A DNA stretch of 64,000 nucleotides from Moniliella sp. 'wahieum' (GCA_003971905.1 RSEE01000004.1:1178001-1242000); one strand, 5' to 3'; numbered from the stretch's first letter, positions 12,301-23,933 are shown. Numbers and translations are program-made. The notes: a model not told the origin generated them from the letters alone.

Positions 12301-12951
12301 GCAGGCGAGCTTATAAAAGCGCAATATCTGAGAAGCCTCCCAGCGCCACAAAACATTTACTGCTTACATTTCTCTTCTCAGTTTTCTTATTCATTTGAAA
12401 GTCACAACAGGATCCTGTTTGTTGAGCCATCAGGTGGCTCGTGCTTTGGCCAATGTCCCTTCAGGTCCTCCTCAGGCCTAGGAGTTCCGTTGTTTTTCTC
12501 CCCTGTTTTTCCTTATTCCACAGCTTAGCCCCTGGTGGCGACTCGCTGCTTGATGTTCCTCTGTAGGCGTTGCTGGTTGGCTTAGACCATCACCACCACC
12601 ACTAGTGCGATTGCATCACCCTCGAGGACCATCTGGACTCCCAGTCTCATCACTGTTCGCGTCAAGAAAGGTGTCTCTGATCTCTTCCGTATACCTCTGC
12701 CACTGTAAGACCGGAGGAACGCAAGGGGTTGGGTGATGAACCTTTGCAAATGTAGAGCAATCCAATCGCGGTGGTGGTGGTTAGGTCTGAGATCTGAACT
12801 GAGCTTTATGCCACACCTACTAGAGGAGACAGGGGTTCAACAAGCCTGAGTAGGCTTCGGAGGTCAAATAAGGGGCAAACGGTGATCAGGCGCCTTGGCC
12901 CATGTATGGGACCGCGGTGCCAACAGCCACCCATGTCCTCAACTTGTTTGG
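12301..12951 (+). other. Segment with TATAAAAG box and no long open frame
   Basis: A TATAAAAG box at 12312-12319 follows the CTGAGC array. From about 12250 to 12950 neither strand has an open frame of 60 codons, which is unusual for this window. It could be a non-coding RNA gene, a solo LTR remnant or simply spacer. I found no convincing LTR ends or primer-binding site. Confidence 0.35.
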
Positions 12952-14631
12952 CTATTGTCGGGACGATAACTGAGAAACCTGTGGCGGTATCGATCGTGTT
13001 GGCATGCTAGCTGTCCTGCGAGAGATATACAGATGTGTGGGGAGACAGTGACGATGATACATCATGCGATGATGAACCAAATGGATCAGATCAGACATCG
13101 TGCGCATCATATGCAGCACACTGTGCACATCATCTATCTGACGACCAGGGTCTCCTTGCTTCTCTGTGATGTCCTTCTGGAAAAAGAACAATGCCGGTGA
13201 CACAGCTGGCACTCTGGTACCGAATATACATGCGCACTGCAGGTCCCCACCAACATCATGCATTATCGACATTATCCCTGTTACATGTTATACACCCGCA
13301 TCTCGCATCTTGTTCTTCATAATATACACACCACAGGATATGGGTTCTTTTCGCATACCACCATTACTCTTATACTGTTCTTTGTGTGTGCTTTGACTGT
13401 GCGTCGAGCTTTACGAGCTTGGTTGGCGTTTTGTGGTTTTTATATAGGAAACTGCGGAGCGCTGCTGAAGAGGCTCAGAGCAAAGTGGACATATACTGCA
13501 TGAACTATACCGCCATGACGTATTCTCCATATACCATTGGCATCTCTCTCATCGCTGTGTGCAGATCAAGTGTGCTCTCTCGAGCGTCACATAATGGTAC
13601 GCTTTCCGCTTTTCACAACCGAAGAGGAAGAGATGTGGCATTACGCGTGACAAGAGTGTCGAGGGAGTGACTATAGCCTGATGTTGCCCTACTATCATCC
13701 GACCTCACACTTTTGATGTCTGTGGTTGTTGCTCAGATAATTCTTCTCTATCGAGGGAGTGACGGCGGGAGGGTTGTTAGCATCTTATATGTTCGCCGAC
13801 TGTGAAATAAAAAGAGATATGTGCGTTATCTGGCCCACATACAGTTACCAACAGTCTAAAGATGTATTGAGAATGGTACCCACGGATATGTGGGTTGACT
13901 CTTTCGTCGCCTCCATTATCATGCACACTAACCGGACTCGCAATCGTCTACTGGAAGAAGATATTAATGTATTGATCGAAAAAGCCGTATTCTCTTCTAT
14001 ACTCTTTCATCAGTAGTATATATTCAACCTCTTCTAACATTTTCGTGACTGTATACCCAACAGTGTATATCCAATTTGACTTTGACGCGTGTGGCGCGTG
14101 GGTCGAGCCATCAGGAGTAAGCTCGCTCAGCGCCGCTCATTACCAGGATCCGGCCTATATGTTCAGGTATAACTTGTGGTGAAAAAGGTAAACATCATAA
14201 TGACTTACCAAAACATACATATATGATCCGCGTTAACCATAATGAATGACGAGACCCACTGTGGCATGATGAGCGGTCCGTATACGTGCATCAGGATACG
14301 TGTAGGGCGGAGGAGAGGAAGCAGATGGATTGATCTTACCGTGGCGATGGAAGTCAGCAGACATCCACGCGGAGACATTTGAACAACTTCAAGCTCTTCC
14401 AACTTCAAGCTTCACTAGCTTCAACCTTCAAAAAAGCCGGCTACAGGTCACACGGGGGACGGGGGACGAGGGACCGGTGACCGGTGACCTCACCAGTCAC
14501 CGGGTCACCGCAGCTCCCAGAATTCCGTCCTCCATTCCGCTCCGCCCCGCTTGCCTTTACCTGGTGAGCTCACCGTGGCCTATGCTCCACCTGGGCTTGA
14601 GGTGGCCGTTGGGCATTAGCAAGCGACGATC
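12952..14631. other. AT-richer intergenic region upstream of SED5
   Basis: Visibly richer in A and T than the flanking coding DNA. Short open frames (for example 13396-13670 and 13759-14016) have no recognisable family and no good introns. The right end (14388-14512) holds two repeat clusters that form the SED5 upstream region. Confidence 0.5.
14388..14512. repeat. CTTCAAG and GTGACC repeat clusters upstream of SED5
   Basis: Repeated CTTCAAGC/CTTCCAAC units at about 14388-14430 are followed by GGGGGACGGGGGACG and several GGTGACC/GGTCACC units at 14447-14512. They lie 120-245 bases upstream of the SED5 ATG, so they may be promoter elements. Confidence 0.6.
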
Positions 14632-15880
14632 ATGGTGTATGGTACTCGCCAACGAGACCGCACACGTGCGTTCCAGCACGCGGTAGCTGCCTCTCGGGGC
14701 GCAACCGTGGACCGCAAGGGCGCTCGGCATGCGTTGCTGGATGACTGGGCGCCCCAGGGCGCGCGGCCTCTGGCTTCCGCCCGGCCTAAGAAGAAAAGCA
14801 CCCTGTTTGCCCAGCATGCAGAGCACGTTGCTGCGGACCTTGGTGCGACGGGGCAGAAGCTGGATCATCTGGGAATGGGTGCGTATACGTTGTGTCAATT
14901 TTGTGGTTTTGCTGCCTGGCTAACCCATTCTTGGTGGTTGGCCGCGACGGAAAGTGATCCAGCAGGACCGGCCTGTCGAGGTATCGCAACTGACGATGGT
15001 GGTCAAGTCGGACCTGGCTGCGATCAATGCGGCGGTGAGCAAGTTGTCCTCTGTATCAGAGAAGAAAGGGATGCAATCCGAGCACGAAGCGAACGTGGTT
15101 GCCTTACTCCAAGCATCCTTGGCTAGCTTGACCGGCCGGTTGCAAGAGTTGCTCGAGAGGCGAACGCAGATGCTCAAGGTCGCTCATAGCATCTCTTCCA
15201 ATGGTGCGTCAACCGCTCTGTTCCTCCTGCTTTGTGGATCTAAGCTGAACTTCCCCAGTGCTTCGTTCCAGGAAACCCAGCATGGCTGCTGCTGCTGCCA
15301 GGCACCGGCAAATGCCCGGGTACGACCTCGGTCCATCGCATCGGCCATGGGAAGGGGCAGAGGCAGCGGAAGAGCCAAGTAGTTCCTCCGCAGAGGGCTA
15401 CCTGGCGCTTGATATGGGTGCATCAAGGGGATCTCAGATGCAAGTATTGGAAGAAGGTATGTACCATTCTATCGTGCCGTGTCGAGGCTGAAGCTGATGT
15501 GACCATGGCCAGGACGAACATCTTCAACAACGATCCACTGCCATCGAAAGCATAGAGGCGACGATCAGCGAGCTGGGCCAAATGTTTGGTCAATTGGCTC
15601 ATATGGTTGCAGCGCAGCACGAGACAGTGCAGCGAATCGATGCGGACGTGCTCCAAGTGGGGGAGAATGTATCGGCAGCGCAAAACGAACTGCTACGGTT
15701 CTATGCCAATGTACGGTCCAACCGGGGGATGATGCTCAAGATCTTTGCGGTATGCTTTGTCCCCAACCAGCTTGCTCCTTTTGTGAGGCAGGCACGTGTA
15801 ATCCAGCATTAACTGACTTTTTTCGTTTTCTGGTACAGATTCTAATTGCCTTCTTTTTCTTGTTCGTCCTTGTCTCCTAG
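14632..15880 (+). CDS. SED5: Syntaxin Sed5 (Qa-SNARE, syntaxin-5 type)
   Basis: Golgi t-SNARE for ER-to-Golgi and intra-Golgi fusion. The ATG at 14632 begins MVYGTRQRDRTRAFQHAV, matching the Sed5 N-terminal peptide that binds Sly1. Five exons are supported. Intron 1 begins GTGCG near 14879 and ends near 14955. Intron 2 runs from about 15204 to 15260. Intron 3 is 15457-15512 and intron 4 is 15750-15838. The middle carries RPVEVSQLTMVVKSDLAAIN and the Habc-to-linker region. The SNARE helix reads RSTAIESIEATISELGQMF and QLAHMVAAQHETVQRIDADV with the zero-layer Gln. The last exon codes the tail anchor ILIAFFFLFVLVS. Unlike many neighbours, I see no obvious frameshift in the SNARE part. Confidence 0.93.
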
Positions 15881-16933
15881 CAACGCACTCGCTAGGCATA
15901 TATACCATGAGGCAACGATTGCAATGGGCGGTTAGGTGCACCAATCCTGGACTTTTACACTGTCTCTCTTGTAGTTCCTAGGAAGTCTTTTCGTTTGTTT
16001 CCGGCCCTGCCTTCCCGCGGCGGCGCCATATCCGCTGGAGGGACGACAGAGGTAGACAGATGATACGCTCGATTGCATGAGAGGAGTTGGTATAAATACA
16101 GCCGCTTTACAGCGGTAATAGATGCCGGCAAGAATATATACCTGTTATCAAAACACAAGGGGAGCGCAAAGGAATAATCATGTCAAAGTCAATCCGCTAT
16201 GCTTGGCGATGGACGGCTCAACTAGAGTCGAATTGTTAAGGGCGAGGTGGTGGGGTCCCAACTCGTTGATTTCGCACCGGTAGCCGCCGAGTATTCAACC
16301 TTCAACCAAAGAAACCCGTACAGTCGGCCGCCACGTTCCTCCCATTTCTGATTCCGGCATTATATTGGGCTCCTAGCCAAGTCAGCTTCCCTTGCCACTG
16401 TTTCTCCCCCGGGCCCTTTACTTCCAATCCTATCGATACTTGAATGTGTTCGATCCAGATACGACGCGTCCTGAAGGTGCAACATTCAGAAAGGAAGGGT
16501 AATGGCAATGACAAAGCGGCAGGACCAAGGCGATTCACAAGCCTACGTACCTAAGGTGGATGGGAACTGCAGCAGGGTCATCGACTTAAGACTGCAACTC
16601 TATCTCTGCCCCCTAACCCATCCGGGCATACATCCTTGGGAGTGTCCCCGGGCGCAGAGACGGGGAAGGAAGACGGCGCGTAGAGGGATGTATTTGGAGT
16701 TATCGCGTATGAAAGTAGCACAGTAGAGGAGACGGCACATCGGGGAGCAAGACAGCACAGAACAAAAGAACAGGGGCAGGCGGTATACAGGACATGGACA
16801 GTTCAACGGTTTCGGACGGATGAGGGAGGTTGGGAGGTAAGGAAATGTTCCTGCACGGCAGCAAAGTGGATCCAGACAAAAGGCATGGGGGTAACGAAAA
16901 GAAGAGCCCATGCAACGGCGCACGTTCGACACA
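15881..16933. other. Intergenic region between convergent SED5 and kinase genes
   Basis: No gene supported. It holds the 3' regions of two convergent genes. A few short frames without family resemblance are treated as chance. Confidence 0.55.
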
Positions 16934-19195
16934 TTAAGCAATGCCAGCAGCAATGCATGATTCACGAATCGCCCGCAGCCGCTCGGCGACTTGTTGGGCC
17001 GTAGGCCGTAAGGATGGGTCGACAAACACCATAGACCGGACCAGGTCGCGGGCGCTATCAGGTAAACGGCCTCCACCCGGAAGAAGCAGCGCGGGCATTC
17101 CGTCCTGGTACGATGGTCCCGCCTCGGTCTCCTCGGGCGCAATGAACTCAGTCTCAGCATCCGCCTCGATCCCCATGTCCATCTCGCACGGCTCGCGTAG
17201 TGAGGCATCTGCTCCAGCAAGCGCAGTCAGGGGGTCCAGCTCGGGCGAGAGCGGGGAAAGTGGGGTGCGCAGAGCTCGTCTGGGAAGTTGCGTGTTGATC
17301 GATAGAGCACCTGATTTCCTGGAGTGCCCTGGCGGGCCTCGCATTGACACAGCTCTTCCCGGCACACTGCCTACGAGCCTTGGGGGCAAACCCGCAGGCT
17401 CAGGGGGAGGGGAGGGGAAGAGGGAGCAAGAAGAGTTTTGACCGCCTCGACGGGGGGAATACGGCCTTGCGTGACGGTCATTTGTTCTAGCCCTAGTTCC
17501 GGACGTCGGTGAGAGTGGGAACGAGAGATGGTCCTTGGCGTGTGGGGCGAGACCAACGATCGGGCTGAGCCAGCCAGGGAAGCAGTAGTAGTGCCCGATC
17601 GAGAAACAGAGCTGCGTTCCAGTTCACGTAGACCTTGGACCAAAGCCAGGCGACGGGCACGGTCGGATTCCTCTGTCTGCCAAAAATGGGGCTTGCGGTG
17701 CAGGAGATCAACCATGGACGTGGCCCGTTCGTACGGTGCGTGGCCTGAAGCCAACGAGTAAAGCACCACCCCCATCGCCCAAACATCCGCGGGGAATCCA
17801 AACCCAAAGCCGTCTTGGGACGACGTTAATTCGGGCGCGGAGAAAGCTGGGGTGCCCAGGCCGGCACCGTCGGTGGGCAAATTGGAGGGGTCGATCCACA
17901 GGGTCGAATTAAAGTCACATAGTTTGAGGTGCCGATCCATCGTCAACAGACAGTTGTCTAACTTGATATCAGCATGGATCGCGCCACGACTGTGCATATA
18001 TTCGACAGCCTCGGCCAGCTCAATCCCCCAGTCCAGCCACTGACGCAAGTCCACTGCGGTGGGGTGGGCAGAGACGTAAGTACCCAGCGAATGGGGGAGA
18101 AGTTCCAACAAGATCAGCAGCCGGGGTGGATCGAGTGGCCCTTCCTTGGCGGGAAGTAAGGGAGGCGCCTTTCGGTGGCGCTGAAAGAGATGGATTGTGC
18201 ACAACTGTGCTGGGTGTTGTGGGCATTTCGTCGACGATATCAATCAGTTGGACAATACCGGGATGTTTTCCCAGTCGACGAAGGGCATACGCCTCATCCA
18301 GTCCGACCAATTGCGACGCAGTATCCGCATGCAGTCGTTTGACTGCGCACAAGGTCCACTCTGCCTCCAGCCGGCGGTACGAGCCAAGGTCATCGCAGTA
18401 CCGTCCCTCGGCGAGGAAGTAGGTGGGCGTAGGGCAAAGGCGATATTGGACTGGATCGAGACGTTTCCTCCGCCTCCGTGAGCGAGAGTGACGCAGGGAT
18501 TCGGGCGTGTGCGGGGGGGCAGGTGTGGCAGGTGAGGCAAATTGCTGAGGGGATATTAGCGCAGGTGGCGAATAAGGTCCGGACGGCTGTTCTTCCTCCA
18601 TGTCTGTCTCGGGCGTGGTTTCGGACAGGTCTGTATCAATGTACACCTCATCCTCTGCGTTGGCTGCCGCGCCCGGCGGCGCAGCACCGGTCCCCGCCTG
18701 GTCACGGAGACGGATGCGGCATGCTCACGAGCACGCTGGGCCTCAGTGCGGCGGCCAGTGGATGGCTTCGCGTATGTTTGGTATCGAGGACAGGGCGAGG
18801 AGGTGGCAGCCGAGGCCAAGGGGCAAGTCGTATATGCTGTTGCCACCGGGCGACGGGGCGGGGCGGGGTGACAGGGCTCGAGGGCGGAAGGGACGAGGGC
18901 AAGAGGGGGCTGGAGGCGCCGCTGGAGGCGGACGGAGGGGGCGGGGGCGCTGCGGCAGGCGGGGTGTGGACAGCAAAGGGCGCAGAGGATCGCTGACGAT
19001 GCGAGCGTGGCTGGGGGCCGGGGGAAGAGCATACGGGGTGCTGGCTAGCGGAGAGCCAGGACGAGGGGCGGCGCGACGGATGCGGGGTGGGAGAGGGGCC
19101 GGCGGGGCGGGGCCGCCGGTGGGGCGGGCACTGAAGATGTCGTTGCGGCTGCCCGCCGAGGAGGAGGCGCGGTGGCTGCTGCTCGCGGGCACCAT
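16934..19195 (-). CDS. Atypical serine/threonine protein kinase
   Basis: The ATG at 19195 starts a Ser/Pro/Ala-rich N-terminus of about 190 residues with low complexity. An acidic stretch (YIDTDLSETTPETDMEEE) and the kinase N-lobe follow, with LCAVKRLH supplying the ATP-binding Lys. The catalytic loop reads GAIHADIKLDNCLL (17960-17982), so HRD is HAD. The magnesium loop reads LCDFNSTLW, so DFG is DFN (17908-17916). GTPAFSAPEL (APE), ADVWAMGVVLYSLASGHAPYE and a C-terminal region with DPSLRPTAQQV confirm a full kinase fold. An insert of about 150 residues, rich in Ser and acidic residues, separates helix G from the C-terminal end. Frameshifts occur near 18750, 18650, 18130 and 17380. Relation to a known fungal kinase group is not certain; activity is likely because Lys, catalytic Asp and metal Asp remain. 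Confidence 0.85.
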
Positions 19196-20436
19196 GAGGA
19201 GTGGGGGCGGGAGTGGGGGCGCGGGGGGTGGGGGAGGCGGCAAGCGCGTTGGTACGCTGAGCGCTCAGGCTGAGCCGCCGCAAGAGAGACGCTGCCAGAG
19301 GAGGAGTTCGAACCGAAACAGAAAGAAAAAGATCCCAATCTGGAAAGCGGTGGCTGCGTGGGTCTGCCCCATCGACTATCCGATGCCCCCGGCCTTGCAT
19401 TCGGCATTCTGTCCAGCGGCCCTTCCGCCGCTTGTGCGCTGGGCCGTTCGACGGGGCGGCTTGGGGGCGGCTGCCTGCATGCGCCTGCCCCGTGCCCACC
19501 CATGCGCACAGGTATGACGCATCGGCATGGATGGCACGTGACTCACAGTCACCGCTCCATGTCGCATCTCACCTGTGGTGACGGCCCGGCCCGCCGGAAG
19601 CTCAAGCTGAGTAACTAGTAAACAGGCGTGCCGCCTACCTCGGGCCCGGGGGTTCTATACCCAGTCCTGACCTCAGCCGCCGCTGCGGCTCAGCTTAGCC
19701 TCAGCACAGAGGCTCGGTCGGACTGGCTCAGCGCGCTCAGCTGAGCTCAGCTCAGCCCGGACAGTGGAGTGAGCCAGGGCAGACAGGGCGCCGGGGTAGC
19801 CAGCAGCCTCAAGTCGATAGCCCTGGCTGGGTAGCCTGGCCCGGTCGTGGCCGTGGCCGTGGCCCCGCAGGCCTAGCACTGGCCTAGCCTGTAGCTCGCT
19901 GCCACGCAGGGCCACTCGCTCTCGATCACAGATATCGAGACCTCAGGTAGCCAGCCCCGGTAGCCGATAGTGGCCATCCAATGCAAGGCATTTGCTGCAT
20001 AGCGCTTCGGGGCGGGCACGTGGCACGGGGTGGGACCCCCACTGCGGAATCATTAATCAGGTGTAGTGCCCTCGTCACCGGTCACCCGCATGCACCTCTT
20101 TATCGTGATGGCGACCCGGGCTAGGAGCTACTAAGAAGGCTCCTTGGTGTTGTCCTGGATTGCCTGGAGTTGGCTTGTGTGTTCAATCCATGGCGGGAGT
20201 GCTGTTTTGTCGATATCGATCACGGATGATCGAGTATCGATCTATCCCGCAACTATCGTGTGTCACACGATCCATGGCCGGTTACGGTGAGTCTCACCGC
20301 TGAGCTGGAGCCAGGCAGCGGAATGGGCGGTGCGGGCAGCACTGCTTTCGTGCTGCCGCAAGGGCGGGCGGAACGAGTCAGGGGCGAGGCTGCCCGAGGC
20401 GGCGGCGCCCCTCTCGCGCCCAGCCCCACCAGCACC
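19196..20436. other. Divergent intergenic region between kinase and PP2C genes
   Basis: No gene supported. It must hold both promoters. CTGAGC-type elements occur at 19255-19275 (about 60 bases upstream of the kinase start) and in a long cluster at 19687-19760. ATCGAT palindromes occur at about 20213-20245 (upstream of PP2C). Confidence 0.6.
19687..19760. repeat. CTCAGC/GCTGAG palindromic cluster
   Basis: About eight CTCAG/CTGAG cores, including GCTCAGCGCGCTCAGCTGAG and CTCAGCTCAGC. Located in the divergent kinase/PP2C intergenic region. Confidence 0.7.
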
Positions 20437-21937
20437 ATGGGCCAGACCTTGTCCGAGCCTTCGGTGGAGAAGCATACCTCGCACGATGAGGACGACACGC
20501 TGCTCTATGCATGCTCGGAGATGCAAGGGTGGCGTCTGAGTAGGTTCTTGTTTCTGCGCGTGCTGGGGCCATGGAGGCAAGCGAAGCTGACGCAACGCAG
20601 GCATGGAGGACGCCCACGCGACCATCCTAATCTCGATGGCAACACGGGCGCCGAAAGGCAAGCTTTTTTGCCGTGTACGACGGGCACGGCGGCGCCGCTG
20701 TGGCCGAGTTTAGTGGAAAGACGGTGCACAAGACGTTGGTGGCTACCCAAGCGTACCGCGACCGAGACTACCCTGCGGCACTCAAGCGGGCGTTTCTGCA
20801 GACGGACGAGCAACTGCGGGCGTCGCCGCAGTACGCTTCCGACCCGTCCGGGTGCACCGCGGTAGCTGCGCTGTTGGTAAAGACACCCAAGACCGATGCC
20901 GAAAAGGCGAGTGAACCGCCGATGGCTGGCAAGCCGGCTCAGGTGGCACGTAGGCTGTATGTGGCCAACGCGGGGGATTCGCGAAGTGTGCTGTCGGTCC
21001 AGGGCGAGGCCAAGCCCATGTCCTACGATCACAAGCCAGGGAACCCAGGCGAGAATGCGCGGATTGTTGCGGCGGGTGGGTTTGTCGAGTATGGAAGGGT
21101 GAATGGGAACTTGGCTCTGTCGCGCGCACTCGGCGACTTTGAGTTCAAACAGAACCCCGACCTGCCTCCTGAACGGCAGATTGTGACTGCTGACCCGGAG
21201 ATTGAGCAACACGACATGAGGGGGAAGAAGAATTTCTGGTTTTGGCCTGTGATGGTTTGGGACTGTCTTTCCAACCAACAAGTCGTTGATTTTATCCGCC
21301 GTGGCCTCGCCGAGGGCAAGGAACCCCAAGCACTCTGCGAGGAGATTATGGACAAATGCTTGGCCCCGGCCGCGGATGTGGGTAGCATCGGATGTGACAA
21401 CATGACAATTGTCATTGTTGCGATCCTGGGGGGCCGCACCAAGGAGGAATATTATGCCTGGATCAAGGAACGGGTCGACAAGAAAGTGGGCTGGGATACG
21501 CCCATGACGATCCCCGAGATTTTCCGTTCACGTGGTGGAACGGGTCTCGGTCCTGAGGGTGCTGTGGACGATGACGAAGACGACGAGGATGACGAAGACG
21601 ACGGGCATGGTGCGGGTGGCGTGCGCCTTAGCCTGGGGGTGCAGGCCGAGGAATGCCGCTCCCTTTTTTTCGGCCATGGGCGGGGTCGGGGGAGATGGGC
21701 AGGGACAGGGATCGCGGGTATCGGATGCGTCGGCCCAAGCGTCCACCGGGCCTGGACTGGCGTTGCGCTCAGATCATCCGAACATACGGACCACGACCAA
21801 CGAGAAGGGGCACAGGTGGTCGAACTAGACGAACCGATGGATGCGCAGGCCCAGACGGAGCCCACGCCAGCCGGAGGTGAGACCCCGCAATTGGTCACCT
21901 CGCCCACCAGCCTCGAGACTCCGATAAGCCCAAGTAG
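20437..21937 (+). CDS. PP2C-type Ser/Thr protein phosphatase (Ptc2/Ptc3-like)
   Basis: Mg/Mn-dependent phosphatase that dampens stress MAP-kinase and DNA-damage signalling in fungi. The start at 20437 gives MGQTLSEPSVEKHTS, the classic Ptc2/3 N-terminus with a myristoylatable Gly. An intron at 20540-20600 joins GWRL to SMEDAHAT. Metal-site motifs are MEDAH, VYDGHGG and the later GCDNMTIVIV. NAGDSRSVLS and NLALSRALGDFEFK are also present. Frameshifts near 20655 (before VYDGHGG), 21225 and 21265 disturb the [22 protein letters not shown] segment; all pieces are readable across frames. The C-terminal tail is acidic then Ser/Thr/Pro-rich with another shift near 21650. The stop is uncertain; 21937 is my best choice because the alternative frame runs on into non-coding sequence to 22361. 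Confidence 0.92.
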
Positions 21938-22229
21938 CCTACATGCTACTTACGTTCGTCCACCTTCCGTTGATCCTCGTAGCAGAGGGCGTCAGAAGCA
22001 AACAAGGGGAGGGAGGGGATTGGCGTGCACAAGGGCTGCGTGCCTGCCTTGCCTACCTGTTCTTGCATCGTGCTTTGTTTATAAATGCCGCAGGTGGGTG
22101 GACCTGGCGTTTCCTGCTGTTGCCGTTGGATTGTCCGATCTAAGACATTATGTATCGAGTGTGCACGCGACGGGATCGATAGATTGGGTAGCACATCTGC
22201 ATCCTTTACACACATCTTCACATCTCGGA

Positions 22230-22908
22230 TTAAGCAGGCGTCACATCGGCGCCTTTGGAAGCAAAGTATTCGTCGAGCAGGGCAAAGAACTGGGCCTTGT
22301 CCGACTGGGTAACTCACTAAACTTGACAGCATCCTCTCCTCCGCTCACGTTCGGGCCATAGGGTGGCGGAGGGTGGTCGATGCCCGCTTCGTTGTTCATC
22401 CGCAAAGGCAGACGCGGTTTGCCTGCGGGTAGGACTGGTGCAGCGGCTGCAGAGCGCGCCGGGGGCGGAGGAGCAGCCGCGCCGGATCGAGCGGGAGGGG
22501 GAGGAGCTCCGCTCCGCGCTGGAGGAGGGGGCGCAGCGCCTCGTGGAGCGGCCGCGCCACCCCGAGGAGGAGGCGGAGGCCGGGTTTGTGGGCAGCGGGA
22601 GCGGGCAGCATGCCAGGAGGCAAGGGGGGAAGACGATGGGCGACACCTGCGCCACCGTTAGCGTAGTCTTCACCCAACTCCGCGTTGGGTCGAGCCGAGG
22701 CGCGCGTCTGCTCCCACCGCACATTCTCGCCCCGCGCCACGCGCATACGGTCCTTCAGCCCCAGACCGTGGCCACCCAGCTGCTGGTCGTTGTATTTTTT
22801 CCTCTAGAAAGACCGCGTTAGCAAAAAAAGTTAATCAGCGCAATGGGGAGACCAAGGACGCACAATCGAACCCTCTGCGTCATGAAACTTGGCCTTGATG
22901 CCCGACAT
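22230..22908 (-). CDS. Small Pro/Ala-rich protein of unknown function
   Basis: I do not recognise the family. The ATG at 22908 gives MSGIKAKFHDAEGSI. A good intron (22804-22863, donor GTGCGT, branch GCTAAC, acceptor TCTAG) then joins RKKYNDQQLGGHGLGLKD. The middle is Pro, Ala and Arg/Leu-rich in every frame and probably carries indels, so its true reading is not secure. The C-terminal segment reads MNNEAGIDHPPPPYGPNV, then, after a shift near 22310, KAQFFALLDEYFASKG and a stop at 22230. The layout (short basic N-terminus, Pro-rich linker with PPPPY, compact amphipathic C-terminus) suggests an adaptor or actin/SH3-associated protein; this is inference. It is convergent with the PP2C gene. Confidence 0.6.
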
Positions 22909-23412
22909 GGTGGTGGTGGGCGCAGGCGGTGTTTCGCATGCAGTGCTTGGCAAGCGGAGGGGCTTGGCGTTTTTGCAAGGAACTGCGCACATTAGGTAAG
23001 CAACGCAGCTGGGCCTCCAGTCTCCGGCCCGGTTCATGCATCATGCATCATGCATTCAGCCTGCGCTCCACGCCGATTTCCAAGTGGAGTAGCGTCAGCG
23101 CCCCGCCAACGCCCCGTTCGCCAGAGGTCTGTGGCACCCCTGCCCCACGAATCCAGCCAGGTATCAAATATCGGTTGACGGGCACGACCCAAAGCAGGCG
23201 ATGCCAAAGCAGAAGGGATATAGGGTACAAAGTAGAGTACAGGCCCGCCTCAACGAGAGGGTACGGACCAGAGGAGGGGCAGCGTATCGCCCGGCCCGTG
23301 GTGCAGTGGGAACGGCGGTAGCAAAAACGGATGGCAGGAAGCGGGAAGGAAGGGCGCTGAACGAGAGGGTTGGTCGGTGTCTATGCCCTGACACTGGACA
23401 CGAAGCGCGAAC
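22909..23412. other. Intergenic region with CATGCAT array
   Basis: No gene supported. A TCATGCATCATGCATCATGC array (23033-23053) lies 125 bases upstream of the ATG at 22908. Confidence 0.5.
23033..23054. repeat. CATGCAT tandem array
   Basis: Three tandem 7-base TCATGCA units. One of several such arrays in the window. Confidence 0.75.
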
Positions 23413-23933
23413 CTAATAGTACCAATCTCGAGGAAGAGAAAGGCAGTGGACCGAGGATCGACGAGGTGCAGCCCGGCCGGGTGAAAGAGGTTGGTGTTGA
23501 CTTGGTCGAGATAGGCGTGGAGCCGGGCCATTTCGCGGGTATATGAGATCCCAATACGAGCGGCGCGAGGAAGAAGGTGGTCATCATGAGGACGTTGTCG
23601 AGCAACGCCCAGCCGCGAGCCTGGGCCGAAAGGAGGAGGACGGTGTTGATATCGTTGATCGTCTCACTAAACTCAACCGCGCGCAGTCGGCCTCGAGCTC
23701 GACCGGCATGTTGGGGTAGAACTGGGTTACTTCACCGATGCTGTAGTCTCGCTCGATCTGGGAGGAGGTGGGTCAGACTAAAGTTGCAACGGAAGGAACG
23801 CGAACGCACCGGACAATCTCGCGCGGCTGGTCCCGCGTCATGTCTCCGACGGGGCGGTGCCAAACGGCGCATCACTGGGAGGGGGTCCGAGCGAATAGGC
23901 GCTCACAGGCCGCAATGCGGGCACGTCGGTCAT
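23413..23933 (-). CDS. ERF4: Erf4 / Golgin-A7 family subunit of Ras palmitoyltransferase
   Basis: Partner of the DHHC enzyme Erf2 in the ER/Golgi complex that palmitoylates Ras. The start at 23933 gives MTDVPALRPVSAYSLGPPPS. After a shift near 23850 the frame reads TRDQPREIV. An intron at 23758-23809 joins IERDYSIGEVTQFYPNMPVE, the family signature. After a further shift come FSETINDINTVLLLSAQARG, a hydrophobic stretch, and MARLHAYLDQVNTNLFHPAG with LVDPRSTAFLFLEI. The family normally ends in LEIEYY. Here one missing base near 23425 turns this into LEIGTI, while the other frame gives YY and a stop at 23413. The three indels and intact family sequence on both sides support sequence error rather than decay. 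About 150 residues when rebuilt. Confidence 0.9.

Noticed and set aside
12830-12850. tRNA-like T-arm GGGGTTCAACAAGCC
   Set aside because: No acceptor, D arm or anticodon arm can be fitted around it on either strand.
12128-12951. Solo LTR of a retrotransposon
   Set aside because: A TATA box is present, but I found no matching TG...CA ends, target-site duplication, primer-binding site or second copy in the window.
18702-19499. Long minus-strand and plus-strand frames (265 and 305 codons) in 18600-19517
   Set aside because: GC-rich sequence without stops gives Pro/Arg/Gly-rich frames on both strands. Only the frame starting at 19195 leads into the kinase domain.
20673-22361. A continuous 562-codon plus-strand frame covering the PP2C gene to 22361
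   Set aside because: The first 5' exon and several internal segments are in other frames, and the last 140 codons are not family-like and overlap the convergent gene at 22230-22908. The true stop is earlier.
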